Below, one piece after another: positions 7,727 to 18,263 of a stretch of DNA of 64,000 bases. The stretch comes from Nocardioides albertanoniae. GTDB lineage: Bacteria > Actinomycetota > Actinomycetes > Propionibacteriales > Nocardioidaceae. Position 1 is the first letter of the stretch; every line of letters begins with the position of its first letter. A program made the translations under genes and the position numbers. The stretch covers positions 1,408,501-1,472,500 of the forward strand of contig NZ_VFOV01000001.1 of NCBI RefSeq assembly GCF_006716315.1. The letters are read 5' to 3'. Below the pieces are notes generated by a model. That model saw nothing but the letters and a program-made list of their open reading frames with translations, was not told where the DNA came from and searched no databases.

Positions 7727-9367
7727 ATGACGGAGCTCTCCATCCGTCCCGATGAGATCCGGGACGCACTGGCCAAGTACGTCGCCGACTACAAGCCCGA
7801 GGCCGCGAAGACCGAAGAGGTCGGCACCGTTGCCTCGACCGCTGACGGTATCGCGCGCGTCTCGGGCCTGCCCTCGGCCATGACCAACGAGCTGCTCGAG
7901 TTCGAGGACGGCACCCTTGGTCTCGCCCTGAACCTCGACACCCGTGAGATCGGTGTCGTCGTCCTGGGTGACTTCGACAAGATCGAGGAGGGCCAGCCGG
8001 TCCGCCGTACGGGCGAGGTCCTCTCGGTCCCCGTCGGTGACGGCTACCTCGGTCGCGTCGTCGACCCGCTCGGCAACGCGATCGACGGCCTCGGCGACAT
8101 CGAGACGGTCGGCCGCCGCGCCCTGGAGCTCCAGGCTCCTGGCGTGATGGACCGCAAGTCGGTGCACGAGCCGCTCGCCACGGGCATCAAGGCGATCGAC
8201 GCGATGACCCCGATCGGCCGTGGCCAGCGTCAGCTGATCATCGGCGACCGCGCGACCGGCAAGACCACGGTCGCGATCGACACGATCATCAACCAGAAGC
8301 AGAACTGGGAGTCCGGCGACCCGGACAAGCAGGTCCGCTGCATCTACGTCGCCATCGGCCAGAAGGGTTCGACCATCGCCTCCGTGCGTGGCGCCCTCGA
8401 GGAGTCCGGCGCGCTGGAATACACCACGATCGTCGCCGCCCCGGCGTCCGACTCGGCCGGCTTCAAGTACCTCGCCCCCTACACCGGCTCGGCCATCGGC
8501 CAGCACTGGATGTACGAGGGCAAGCACGTCCTGATCGTCTTCGACGACCTGACGAAGCAGGCCGAGGCCTACCGTGCCGTATCGCTGCTGCTGCGCCGCC
8601 CGCCGGGCCGTGAGGCCTACCCGGGTGACGTCTTCTACCTGCATTCCCGGCTGCTCGAGCGTTGCGCGAAGCTGTCCGACGAGATGGGCAAGGGCTCGAT
8701 GACCGGTCTGCCGATCATCGAGACCAAGGCCAACGACGTCTCGGCGTTCATCCCGACCAACGTCATCTCGATCACCGACGGTCAGATCTTCCTGCAGTCC
8801 GACCTGTTCGCGGCCAACCAGCGCCCGGCGATCGACGTCGGTGTCTCGGTCTCCCGTGTCGGTAGCGCCGCGATGACCAAGGCGCTCAAGGGCGTGACCG
8901 GTTCGCTCAAGGTCGACCTCGCGCAGTACCGCGCGATGGAGGCCTTCGCGATGTTCGCCTCCGACCTGGACGCGGCCTCGAAGCAGCAGCTGGCTCGCGG
9001 TCAGCGCCTGATGGCGCTGCTCAAGCAGCCGGCCTACTCGCCCTACCCGATCGACCGGATGACCGTGTCGCTCTGGCTCGGCACCACCGGCCGTCTCGAC
9101 ATCGTCCCGGTCGAGGACGTGCTCAAGTTCGAGCAGGAGTTCCTCGACTACCTGAGCCGCTCGCACGACGGCGTTCTTGCCGGCATCCGTGAGTCGTTGA
9201 AGTTCGACGACGCCACGGAGTCCGGGGTCGCCCAGGCGTACGAGTCCTTCCTCGACCAGTTCGAGACCTCCGAGGGCAAGTCGATCAAGCCGGGTTCGGC
9301 CAATGTCGGCGCTCTCGAGGACGAGGACGTCGAGCAGGAGCAGATCGTCAAGCAGAAGCGGGGCTGA
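7727..9367 (+). CDS. atpA: F1Fo ATP synthase subunit alpha
   Basis: The non-catalytic nucleotide-binding subunit of F1 (546 aa). Visible signatures are the N-terminal beta-barrel, the P-loop GDRATGKT at about 173, and [16 protein letters not shown], the alpha/beta family signature. The C-terminal extension after the helical bundle ([20 protein letters not shown]) is acidic, as in other actinobacteria, where such tails are reported to suppress ATP hydrolysis. AGAAGG precedes the ATG. Confidence 0.97.
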   Translation: MTELSIRPDEIRDALAKYVADYKPEAAKTEEVGTVASTADGIARVSGLPSAMTNELLEFEDGTLGLALNLDTREIGVVVLGDFDKIEEGQPVRRTGEVLSVPVGDGYLGRVVDPLGNAIDGLGDIETVGRRALELQAPGVMDRKSVHEPLATGIKAIDAMTPIGRGQRQLIIGDRATGKTTVAIDTIINQKQNWESGDPDKQVRCIYVAIGQKGSTIASVRGALEESGALEYTTIVAAPASDSAGFKYLAPYTGSAIGQHWMYEGKHVLIVFDDLTKQAEAYRAVSLLLRRPPGREAYPGDVFYLHSRLLERCAKLSDEMGKGSMTGLPIIETKANDVSAFIPTNVISITDGQIFLQSDLFAANQRPAIDVGVSVSRVGSAAMTKALKGVTGSLKVDLAQYRAMEAFAMFASDLDAASKQQLARGQRLMALLKQPAYSPYPIDRMTVSLWLGTTGRLDIVPVEDVLKFEQEFLDYLSRSHDGVLAGIRESLKFDDATESGVAQAYESFLDQFETSEGKSIKPGSANVGALEDEDVEQEQIVKQKRG

Positions 9368-9370
9368 CCC

Positions 9371-10303
9371 ATGGCCGTGTCAGTGCGTGAACTCCGCGCG
9401 CGGATCAAGTCGACGCAGTCGATGAAGAAGATCACGCGCGCCATGGAGCTCATCGCTGCGTCCCGGATCATCAAGGCGCAGCAGCGGGCGAATGCGGCCG
9501 CGCCGTACGCCCGTGAGCTCACCCGCGCGGTCTCGGCCGTGGCGACGTACTCCAACGTCGACCACGCCCTGACCACCGAGCCGGAGAACGCCAAGCGGGC
9601 TGCGGTCCTGGTCCTCGCCAGCGACCGCGGCCTGGCCGGCGGCTACGTCTCCAACGCCATGCGTGAGGCCGAGGGCCTCATCGCAAAGCTGAGCGCCGAG
9701 GGCAAGGAGACCGACCTCTACGTCGTCGGTCGCCGTGCCGAGGGCTTCTTCAAGTTCCGTGGTCGTCGGATCTCGCAGTCCTGGACGGGCTTCACCGACC
9801 AGCCGACGTACGAGGCGGCCAAGGAGATCGGCGAGAAGCTGATCGAGGTCTTCACCGAAGGCGCCGACGGCACCGACGGTGAGACGAAGGCTCCGGGCGT
9901 CGACGAGGTCCACGTGGTCTACACGCGCTTCGTGACCATGATGACCCAGAAGCCGACCGCCATGCGGCTGCTCCCGCTCGAGGTTGTCGAGGGCGAAGAG
10001 CTGCCCGAGGAGGGCGACGTCCTTCCGCTCTACGAGTTCGAGCCCTCTGCTGAGGCCGTGCTCGACAGCCTGCTCCCGCAGTACGTCAACAGCCGGATCT
10101 GGTTCGCGCTGCTGCAGGCTGCTGCCTCCGAGCTCGCTCAGCGCCAGAAGGCGATGAAGGCAGCGACCGACAACGCCGACGAGCTCATCAACAAGTTCAC
10201 GCGGATCGCCAACCAGGCCCGTCAGGCCGGCATCACCCAGGAGATCAGCGAGATCGTCGGTGGCGTGAACGCGCTCGCCGATGCCCAGGCTGCGAACGAC
10301 TGA
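9371..10303 (+). CDS. atpG: F1Fo ATP synthase subunit gamma
   Basis: The central rotor shaft (310 aa). The N-terminal helix [20 protein letters not shown] and the C-terminal helix ([20 protein letters not shown]) form the coiled-coil shaft; the middle Rossmann-like domain contains [14 protein letters not shown]. An extra loop around 170-180 ([14 protein letters not shown]) resembles the insertion known in mycobacterial gamma. Only 3 nt separate it from atpA. Confidence 0.96.
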   Translation: MAVSVRELRARIKSTQSMKKITRAMELIAASRIIKAQQRANAAAPYARELTRAVSAVATYSNVDHALTTEPENAKRAAVLVLASDRGLAGGYVSNAMREAEGLIAKLSAEGKETDLYVVGRRAEGFFKFRGRRISQSWTGFTDQPTYEAAKEIGEKLIEVFTEGADGTDGETKAPGVDEVHVVYTRFVTMMTQKPTAMRLLPLEVVEGEELPEEGDVLPLYEFEPSAEAVLDSLLPQYVNSRIWFALLQAAASELAQRQKAMKAATDNADELINKFTRIANQARQAGITQEISEIVGGVNALADAQAAND

Positions 10304-10322
10304 GAACCCACAGAAAGACTGA

Positions 10323-11767
<1,445 letters not shown>

Positions 11768-11768
<1 letters not shown>

Positions 11769-12160
11769 TGACTGACGCACTGCAGGTGGAGCTCGTCGCT
11801 GCGGACCGCGTGGTCTGGAGCGGCGGGGCCACCATGGTCATCGCCCGTACGGTCGACGGTGATGTCGGCGTCCTGCGCGGTCACGCGCCGGTGCTGTCGG
11901 CACTCACCGAGGCGGTCGTGGAGATCACCCCCGAGGAGGGCACCGAGGTCATCGCGACCGTCGACGGTGGCTTCCTCTCGGTCTCCGACGACCGCGTCTC
12001 GATCCTGTCCGAGCACATCCTGCTGGCCCAGGAGATCGACCTCAGCGAAGCGGAGGTCGAGCTTGAGGAGGCCCGTAGGCTGCTTGGCACCAGCAACGAC
12101 GCCGAGCAGCGCATCCGCCGTGCTGAGGCACGCATCCGCGCTGTCGAGAAGGCCTCTTAG
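11768..12160 (+). CDS. atpC: F1Fo ATP synthase subunit epsilon
   Basis: A 130-aa regulatory subunit of the rotor. The N-terminal beta-sandwich (LQVELVAADRVVWSGGATMV, GDVGVLRGHAPVL) is followed by the C-terminal helical hairpin (AEVELEEARRLLG onward). The ATG on the atpD stop is chosen because homology begins there, although the frame is open further upstream. It closes the core atp operon. Confidence 0.95.
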
Positions 12161-12182
12161 GCAGAGAGGGGCGGAAACCCGA

Positions 12183-12629
12183 ATGGCATGGTGGGAGCTG
12201 CTGTTGGTCGTTGTGGCCGCATCGCTTCTGCTTGTCCTCGCCTATGGCATCGGGATTGCCGTCCGCCGCCGTCTGCTCGCTCGCAACGGCGGCGTCTTCG
12301 AACTGAGCCACCGCGTCCGGGACACCAGTCCCGGGCGCGGTTGGGTCATCGGGATCGGCCGATACTCCGGCGAGGAGCAGCTGGAGTGGTTCCGCATCTT
12401 CTCCCTCTCGCCCAAGCCCAAACGGGTCTGGCGGCGCGTCGAGATCTCCTACATCTCCAGCCGCTCGCCCGAAGGGATCGAGGAGCTCGTCCTCTACCCG
12501 GAGAGCCTGATCGTGACCTGCGACGTCGACGGCGAGCAGATCGACCTCTCGATGGACCATCAGACGCTGATCGGCTTCCAGGCGTGGCTCGAGTCCCGCC
12601 CCATCAGGTCCAACTGGACCGTCTTCTGA
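12183..12629 (+). CDS. DUF2550 family membrane-anchored protein
   Basis: A 148-aa protein with one N-terminal membrane helix (AWWELLLVVVAASLLLVLAY) and a soluble domain rich in aromatic residues, with paired Trp/Arg and the motif GIGRYSGEEQLEWFRIFSLS. This is the conserved DUF2550 protein found next to atpC in actinobacteria (Rv1312 in M. tuberculosis). The function is unknown; synteny suggests a role linked to the ATP synthase or membrane. GAGAGGGGCGG precedes the ATG, and only 22 bp separate it from atpC, so it is likely the last gene of the operon. Confidence 0.85.
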   Translation: MAWWELLLVVVAASLLLVLAYGIGIAVRRRLLARNGGVFELSHRVRDTSPGRGWVIGIGRYSGEEQLEWFRIFSLSPKPKRVWRRVEISYISSRSPEGIEELVLYPESLIVTCDVDGEQIDLSMDHQTLIGFQAWLESRPIRSNWTVF

Positions 12630-12657
12630 TCGACCTCGGCCAACTCGGGGGTCGATC
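12628..12657 (+). terminator. Likely terminator of the atp operon
   Basis: An inverted repeat GATCGACC-N14-GGTCGATC begins inside the DUF2550 stop codon and is followed by GGTTTGCTTT. The arms are perfect and the position suits termination, though the T-run is weak. Confidence 0.5.
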
Positions 12658-12717
12658 GGTTTGCTTTCGGGGGCTTCCCTGATTGTCCGGTGGCCACTTC
12701 GGGCGGATCGTTGAGGT

Positions 12718-13338
12718 ATGTCCTCAACTGCTCCCATCCACACCCCGTCCACCCCGCCGGCCCCGCCCACTTCGCAGCCCGCGGGCGACGAGCTCCGCTG
12801 CACCGACGCCGACCGTGACAGCGTCGTCGACGTGCTCAAGGCCGCCTACGCCGACGGTCGCCTCGACCAGGCCGAGTTCGACGCCCGGTTCGACCTGACC
12901 ATGAAGGCGAAGACGTACGTCGCCCTCGAGCCGATCACCCGCGACCTCGTCGCCCGGCCGGCCTCCGCGGCCTCGCGCGCGCCCGGCCAGCCCGCTCGCG
13001 ACCTGCTGCCGCCGCCGACCACCGAGGAGCGACTGCTCGGCGCTCTCGCCCAGGCGACGACCTGGGTGCCCGTCGTCGTCGGCCCGGCGATCCTCTATTA
13101 CACCGTGGGCAAGCGCTCCGAGTTCGTGAAGCACCACGCGGCCGGTGCGCTCAACCTGCAGCTCACCCTGCTCGCCGTCACGATCGTGACCTTCGGTCTC
13201 GGTGGGGCGCTCTACGGGATCGCCTGGGTGCTGGCGACCGCCTTCGCCGTCGTAGCCCTCGCCGGCGCCCCGCTGCGCCAGCCGTGGGTGCTGCCCATCT
13301 TCGGTCGCGGCGGCCCCTACGAGAAGAAGCGGGACTGA
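12718..13338 (+). CDS. DUF1707 and DUF4870 domain membrane protein
   Basis: A 206-aa protein. After a Pro/Thr-rich start, residues about 25-80 form a DUF1707/SHOCT-like domain (LRCTDADRDSVVDVLKAAYA, LDQAEFDARFD). A linker is followed by a DUF4870-type region from about 100 with three membrane helices and the family core FVKHHAAGALNLQ. Both domains are common in actinobacterial envelope proteins of unknown function. GAGG lies very close to the ATG. Confidence 0.8.
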   Translation: MSSTAPIHTPSTPPAPPTSQPAGDELRCTDADRDSVVDVLKAAYADGRLDQAEFDARFDLTMKAKTYVALEPITRDLVARPASAASRAPGQPARDLLPPPTTEERLLGALAQATTWVPVVVGPAILYYTVGKRSEFVKHHAAGALNLQLTLLAVTIVTFGLGGALYGIAWVLATAFAVVALAGAPLRQPWVLPIFGRGGPYEKKRD

Positions 13339-13381
13339 TCCCGCCCACGGTCGAGGCCCGAGGGGCCACTAGCCTTTACTC

Positions 13382-14542
13382 GTGACCCCTCTTCGCCGCG
13401 CCCAGGCCGGATCGGTGGTCGCGTTCGCCACCAACGGTCTGCTCTCCGCGACCTTCATCTCCCGGATCCCCGCGCTGCGCGACAGCCTCGGCCTGAGCAA
13501 CTCGGCCGTCGGCCTGATGCTGCTGGCGATGGGGATCGGGTCGGTCTCCGCGCTGCCGCTGGCCGGGGGACTGGTGATGCGATGGGGCGCCGCCCGAGTC
13601 GTACGCCGCTGCGCGGTGCTCTCCGCGGCCGCGCTGTCGCTGGTGGCGATCTCCGGCGCCTGGCTCGAGCAGGTGTGGCTGGTGGCGCTGTTCCTGGTGG
13701 CGTACGGCGTCGGCTACGGGGTCTGGGACGTCGCGATGAACGTCGAGGGCGCCGCGGTGGAGCGGCGCGGTGGCAAGACGCTGATGCCGCAGCTGCACGC
13801 GATGTGGAGCGTGGGCACGGTGCTCGGCGGGCTGCTCGGCATCGCCCTGGTGGGCACGGTGCCGACGGTGTGGCACATCGCCGGGGTCGCGGCGCTCGCG
13901 CTCGCGCTGTGCTGGTGGGGCACTGCCGGCTTCCTGCCGGCGGAGATGGCTCCCGAAGGGCACTCGCCGCGGCGGGAACTGATCGCGGCCTGGCGCTCGC
14001 CGCACACGCTGCTGCTGGGCCTGATGGTGCTCGCCTTCGCTGCCGCCGAGGGCAGCGCCAACGACTGGGTCTCGCTCGCGATGATCGACGGCTACGACGT
14101 CAGCCATCGGGTCGGGGTGGCCTGCTACGCGGCGTTCGTGCTCTGCATGAGCATCGCCCGTTTCGCCGGCGCGAAGGTGATCGACAGGGTCGGACGACAG
14201 CCGGTGCTGGTCACCTCGGCGGGGCTGGCCGGGGCCGGCATCCTGCTGGCGGTCTTCGCCGGCTCCTTCGAGCTGGCACTGGTCGGGATCGCGCTGTGGG
14301 GCTTCGGCGCCGCCCTGGGGTTCCCGCTGGGCATCAGCATCGCCGCCGACGACGAGACCCGGGCAGCGGCGCGCGTCTCGGTCGTCTCCACGCTCGCCTA
14401 CGGAGCCTTCCTCGGCTTCCCACCGATCCTCGGTGCCGTGGGGGACCAGCTCGGCACCCTGCGCGCGCTCCTGGTCGTAGCCTTCCTGATGCTTCCCGCG
14501 GCGGCCTTGGCCGTCACGGTCGCGCGGCGACGGTCCGTGTAA
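13382..14542 (+). CDS. MFS transporter
   Basis: A 386-aa, 12-helix major facilitator. The first helix region (SVVAFATNGLLSATFISRIPALRDSL) and the pseudo-repeat at about 195 resemble the YbjJ-like group of sugar or metabolite transporters, but substrate cannot be read from sequence. A TAGCCT box 6 nt before the GTG suggests a leaderless transcript. Its stop codon lies inside a long inverted repeat that separates it from the convergent helicase gene. Confidence 0.85.
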   Translation: MTPLRRAQAGSVVAFATNGLLSATFISRIPALRDSLGLSNSAVGLMLLAMGIGSVSALPLAGGLVMRWGAARVVRRCAVLSAAALSLVAISGAWLEQVWLVALFLVAYGVGYGVWDVAMNVEGAAVERRGGKTLMPQLHAMWSVGTVLGGLLGIALVGTVPTVWHIAGVAALALALCWWGTAGFLPAEMAPEGHSPRRELIAAWRSPHTLLLGLMVLAFAAAEGSANDWVSLAMIDGYDVSHRVGVACYAAFVLCMSIARFAGAKVIDRVGRQPVLVTSAGLAGAGILLAVFAGSFELALVGIALWGFGAALGFPLGISIAADDETRAAARVSVVSTLAYGAFLGFPPILGAVGDQLGTLRALLVVAFLMLPAAALAVTVARRRSV

Positions 14543-14609
14543 CACGTCGTTCGTAGGACTATCCGGTCGTTTCCATAGGGCGAGTAGTCCTACGTACGAC
14601 GTGTTACAC
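14537..14609. repeat. Imperfect 25-bp inverted repeat, family A copy 1
   Basis: Arms at 14537-14561 and 14585-14609 match at 24 of 25 positions. The left arm plus 8 nt of loop is nearly identical to the left arm of the perfect palindrome at 23125-23189, so both belong to one repeat family. It starts in the last codons of the MFS gene and probably ends transcription from both sides. Confidence 0.75.
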
Positions 14610-14620
14610 CACCCCACCCC

Positions 14621-14687
14621 CGCCGAGTCGGCGCGTTCTAACGAGCCGACTCGACGTGATTCTCGGTCAGGATGAGCCGACTCGGCG
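14621..14687. terminator. Inverted repeat between convergent genes
   Basis: CGCCGAGTCGGC (14621-14632) pairs with GCCGACTCGGCG (14676-14687); a third copy, GCCGACTCG, lies between them at 14645-14653. Placed 9 bp after the helicase stop, it could terminate the helicase mRNA in alternative foldings. There is no T-run. Confidence 0.4.
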
Positions 14688-14696
14688 AAGAGTGGG

Positions 14697-17600
14697 TCAG
14701 TCGAAGAGGGCGCGGATGTCGTCGGCGCCGATAGCGGAGCTCATCGCGCCTTCGCCGTCGACGACCTTGGCGAAGAGCTCGGCCTTGCGCTCCTTGAGCT
14801 CCATGACCTTCTCCTCGATGGTGTCGGTGGAGACGAGGCGATAGACCATCACGTGCTGGGTCTGGCCGATGCGGTGGGCGCGGTCGACGGCCTGGGCCTC
14901 GGCGGCGGGGTTCCACCACGGGTCGAGCACGAAGACGTAGTCGGCCTCGGTCAGCGTGAGGCCGACACCGCCGGCCTTGAGTGAGATCAGGAAGACCGGG
15001 GCGTCGCCGTCGCGGAAGCTCTCGATGACCTTGCCGCGGTCGCGGGTGGCGCCGTCGAGATAGGCGGCGTCGATGCCTGCGTCGGTGAGCCGGGTGCGGG
15101 CACGGTCGAGGAACGAGGTGAACTGGCTGAAGACCAGCGCCTTGTGGCCCTCGGCGGCGAGCTCCTCGATGTGGTCGACGAGGGTGTCGAGCTTGGCCGA
15201 GCCGACCTCGTCGTCATCGGGGTCGACGAGCCCGGCGTCGAGCGAGAGCTGGCGCAGCCGGGTCAGCGCGCTGAGGATCGCGACCCGGTTGTCGTTGAAG
15301 TCGTCGAGCAGGTGCAGGATCCGCTGACGCTCCTTGGCCAGGTGGGCGTCGTAGATCTTGCGGTGCTCCGGGTTGAGGTCGACGCCGAGCACCTGCTCCT
15401 GCTTCGGCGGCAGGTCGTCGGCGACCAGCTCCTTGGTGCGGCGCAGCAGGAACGGACGCAGCCGGGTGCGGAAACGGCGCAGCGCCCCGTCGTCGCCCGA
15501 CTTCTCCACCGGCGAGACGACGGTGTCGCGGAACATCCGCGGGCTGGGGTAGAGGCCCGGTGCGGTGATCGAGAGCAGCGCCCACAGCTCCATCAGCCGG
15601 TTCTCGAACGGTGTGCCCGTCACCGCGAGCCGCCAGCGCGCGTCGATACGGCGGGCTGCTGCGTACGTCTTGCTCTGGTGGTTCTTGACCTGCTGGGCCT
15701 CGTCGAGGACGAGTCCGGCCCAGGGGCGCCCGGCGAAGGCATCCTGCTCGAGCCGGAGGATCGCGTACGTCGTGATCACGATGTCGGCGTCTTCACGGGC
15801 CGTTGCCACGTGGTCGCTGCGCTTGCTCACCGTCGCGACGCGGAGACCGGGGGTGTGGCGGGCCGCCTCCTGCACCCAGGCCGGCACGACGCTGGTGGGT
15901 GCGACCACGAGGAACGGGGCGTCCGAGGCGGTGCCGTTGGCGACCGCGTGCGACATCGTCGCGAGCACCTGGAGGGTCTTGCCGAGACCCATGTCGTCGG
16001 CCAGGATCCCGCCCAGCCCCTGGTCGTGCAGGAAGGCCAGCCAGTGGAAGCCGTCGAGCTGGTAATGGCGCAGGTCGGTGGCCACCCCGGTCGGCTCCGG
16101 CCGCGGGATCTCGCGCAGGTCGCGTAGCGCCTGGGCGCGGTGGACCCACTCGGCGGCCTGCTGGTCGACCACGCCGAGCTCTGCCAGCTCGGCCCAGACA
16201 CCGAGGTCGTGCTTGCCGACCGAGATGCCGTCGCCGCTGCGCTGGTGGAGCTGCCCGGCCGCCTCGACGACGTTGCGCAGGCGGTCGAGCTCGGTGCGGT
16301 CGGTGGAGATGTAGGTGCCGCTGGGGAGCACCAGGAAGTCGTCGCCACGGGTCAGCGAGGAGAGCACGTCGGCCAGCGGCACCGACTCGTTGCCGATGCT
16401 GACCACGACCTTGAGGTCGAGCCAGTCCTGCCCGGCCCCGCCGTCGCTGCCCTGCTCCTCGACCTCGAAGGAGATCTCGGGCTCCTCCTCGGTCTCCTGG
16501 AAGTGGGGTCGCTCGACCTCGGAGACGTCGACGCCGTCGATCTCGCGCAGCGCGGGGAGGTCGTGGATGGCGAGCGCGAGGGCGTCGCCGTCGCGCACCT
16601 CGCGCTGACGGAGGAGCTCGGAGGAGACGAGAGCGCGCAGCTGGGTCTCCGCCGCCGGGTCGCGCACGAGGCCGATGTCCTCGCGGGAGTCCACCGGGTA
16701 GTGGCGGGTGCCGTAGGCCCACGTCCAGCCGAGGGAGGCGTGGGTCGAGCTGTGCCAGGTGACTGCGAGGCTCAGCCGCGGCTCGGGCGGCTCGGGGATG
16801 TCGAGCGCGCCGTCGGTCGAGGTCAGCGGCACCAGCCGGGCCAGCGGGCCCAGCAGGGCGCTCAAGGTGCCGATCTCGGCCTCGGGCACCGTCAGCGGCT
16901 CACGGGCGGTCACCAGGCGCTGCGCGTGGGTCGAGAGCGGCCCGGCCAGATCGCCGAGATGGAGCACGCCGGCATCGAGCACACCCACCGAATGGATCGG
17001 GCGGCCGACCGTGAGCACCGTCGGGCCGGAGTAGACGCGGTCGCCGTGGGCGAGACCGAAGCGGAGCACCGCCTCGCCCTCCTCGCGGTGCAGCTCGCCG
17101 GCGAGCGAGAGCGGATCGTCGAAGATCACCACGTCGCGCACGCTCTCACCGGGCAGCACCGTCACCCCACCACGGACGGCCTCGCGGAGCAGGCCGATCG
17201 CGGGCTCACCGAAGTCGGAGAGACCGAGGGCGGAGCTGCGGGCGTAGAGCAGCCGGTCGGAGCGCAGCTGGCGAGCCAGCTCCTGCAGCGGGAGCAGCTG
17301 CCCGCGGGGGAAGTCCTTGCCCGGCACCGCGCTGGCGATGTTGGACCAGTCGGCGCCGGTCTTCGCCCAGCGTTCACGGTTGCCCATACGCATGGGGCGG
17401 AGCTCGACCGTGGGAGCTCCCGCCGCTGCCGAGCGCGGGCTGTGCACGTCGATCTCGAGCGCCAGCGCGGGCAGGTCGTCCTCGGGCTTGCTGTCTTCGG
17501 CGAGCTGGCCCAGCAGCGTACGCAGCTCGGTCTCCCACGACGGCCCGATGCCCGAGGCGGCCGCCGTCGCCGGCGCCGGGTTGATCAGCGAGAGACCGAG

Positions 17601-17876
17601 GGCGACGCCGTGCTTGCAGTTGAGACGCACCGGGCAGGTGCAGGTGTTCATCACCCGAGGAGCGGCGTCCTTCGTCTCCAGGATCAGGACGACGCGGTAG
17701 GGCACCGGCGTGCTGCCGCGCACCTCGGCGGCCGCGCGCAGGGTCGTATCACCGATCTCCTTGAGCTGCGGGTCGCCGACCCGCCCGTCCTCTGCGTAGG
17801 CCTCGCCGCGCTGAAAGGTCTGCGGGTCGAAGGTCTCGCGGAGGAGGTCGTTCGTGAGAGCTTCGAGCAAGGACAC
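14697..17876 (-). CDS. SWIM zinc-finger SNF2-family DEAD/H ATPase
   Basis: A 1059-aa DNA-dependent ATPase. A SWIM zinc finger (CTCPVRLNCKHG, near 76-92) comes first, then a long middle region and the SNF2 motor: motif I DDMGLGKT (Lys about 633), motif II DEAQ (about 725), and motif VI RAHRIGQTQHV. Such bacterial SWIM-SNF2 proteins are linked to DNA repair or transcription recycling, but the exact role is unknown. The GTG at 17876 is chosen over longer starts because GGAAG lies about 10 nt before it and homology begins at SLLEALTNDLLRE. Confidence 0.88.
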   Translation of the reverse strand: MSLLEALTNDLLRETFDPQTFQRGEAYAEDGRVGDPQLKEIGDTTLRAAAEVRGSTPVPYRVVLILETKDAAPRVMNTCTCPVRLNCKHGVALGLSLINPAPATAAASGIGPSWETELRTLLGQLAEDSKPEDDLPALALEIDVHSPRSAAAGAPTVELRPMRMGNRERWAKTGADWSNIASAVPGKDFPRGQLLPLQELARQLRSDRLLYARSSALGLSDFGEPAIGLLREAVRGGVTVLPGESVRDVVIFDDPLSLAGELHREEGEAVLRFGLAHGDRVYSGPTVLTVGRPIHSVGVLDAGVLHLGDLAGPLSTHAQRLVTAREPLTVPEAEIGTLSALLGPLARLVPLTSTDGALDIPEPPEPRLSLAVTWHSSTHASLGWTWAYGTRHYPVDSREDIGLVRDPAAETQLRALVSSELLRQREVRDGDALALAIHDLPALREIDGVDVSEVERPHFQETEEEPEISFEVEEQGSDGGAGQDWLDLKVVVSIGNESVPLADVLSSLTRGDDFLVLPSGTYISTDRTELDRLRNVVEAAGQLHQRSGDGISVGKHDLGVWAELAELGVVDQQAAEWVHRAQALRDLREIPRPEPTGVATDLRHYQLDGFHWLAFLHDQGLGGILADDMGLGKTLQVLATMSHAVANGTASDAPFLVVAPTSVVPAWVQEAARHTPGLRVATVSKRSDHVATAREDADIVITTYAILRLEQDAFAGRPWAGLVLDEAQQVKNHQSKTYAAARRIDARWRLAVTGTPFENRLMELWALLSITAPGLYPSPRMFRDTVVSPVEKSGDDGALRRFRTRLRPFLLRRTKELVADDLPPKQEQVLGVDLNPEHRKIYDAHLAKERQRILHLLDDFNDNRVAILSALTRLRQLSLDAGLVDPDDDEVGSAKLDTLVDHIEELAAEGHKALVFSQFTSFLDRARTRLTDAGIDAAYLDGATRDRGKVIESFRDGDAPVFLISLKAGGVGLTLTEADYVFVLDPWWNPAAEAQAVDRAHRIGQTQHVMVYRLVSTDTIEEKVMELKERKAELFAKVVDGEGAMSSAIGADDIRALFD

Positions 17877-18093
17877 CCGCACTAGTCTTCCAGCATGAGG
17901 CGTGTTCTGCGACTTCGTGGACGCTTGGCGCGCCATGCGGGCGTCGAGCAACGGGTTCGTCGGGGTGACACCGGTCTAGACCAGCAGTGCGCATCGGGGC
18001 GGCGCCGGCGCATTCATCCGGCTGCATAGACGCCGGTACGCCGCGCGATGCCGGGCAGCGGGATCCGAACGACTCCACACAGGAATCTCGCGC

Positions 18094-18143
18094 AAAAACG
18101 AAAGCCACCTCGATCCGAGCGGGGGGATCCGGACCGAGGTGGC
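18094..18143 (-). ncRNA. Orphan terminator hairpin with C6 loop; possible end of a small RNA
   Basis: On the minus strand a 14-bp stem (GCCACCTCGGTCCG with CGGATCGAGGTGGC, one G-U pair) closes a loop containing six cytosines and is followed by TTTCGTTTTT. No minus-strand gene lies upstream (the gene at 18264 runs the other way), so the hairpin most likely ends a short RNA that begins between about 18150 and 18260. A C6 loop on the terminal hairpin recalls the actinobacterial 6C RNA, but I cannot find the second C6 hairpin of that family. The 387-bp gap 17877-18263 holds this element and one palindrome and nothing else I can support. Confidence 0.4.
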
Positions 18144-18185
18144 GATGAATACTTTCGGCCAAGTTGCCTAGGAAAGCAAGTCGAA

Positions 18186-18197
18186 CCGCCATGGCGG
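18186..18197. promoter_or_regulatory. 12-bp palindrome upstream of the HTH gene
   Basis: CCGCCATGGCGG is a perfect palindrome 67 bp before the start at 18264. It may be an operator for that regulator or for the minus-strand small RNA. Confidence 0.25.
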
Positions 18198-18263
18198 GAA
18201 TGTGCCGTGTCGTATATCTGCCATGATGTCCGTCGTTCGATCTCAGTCATGAAAGGTGTCTTG

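Noticed and set aside
18014..18110. tRNA-like T-arm (GTTCGGATCCCGC) on the minus strand
   Set aside because: No matching acceptor, D-arm or anticodon stem is found upstream; the similarity is limited to a few bases.
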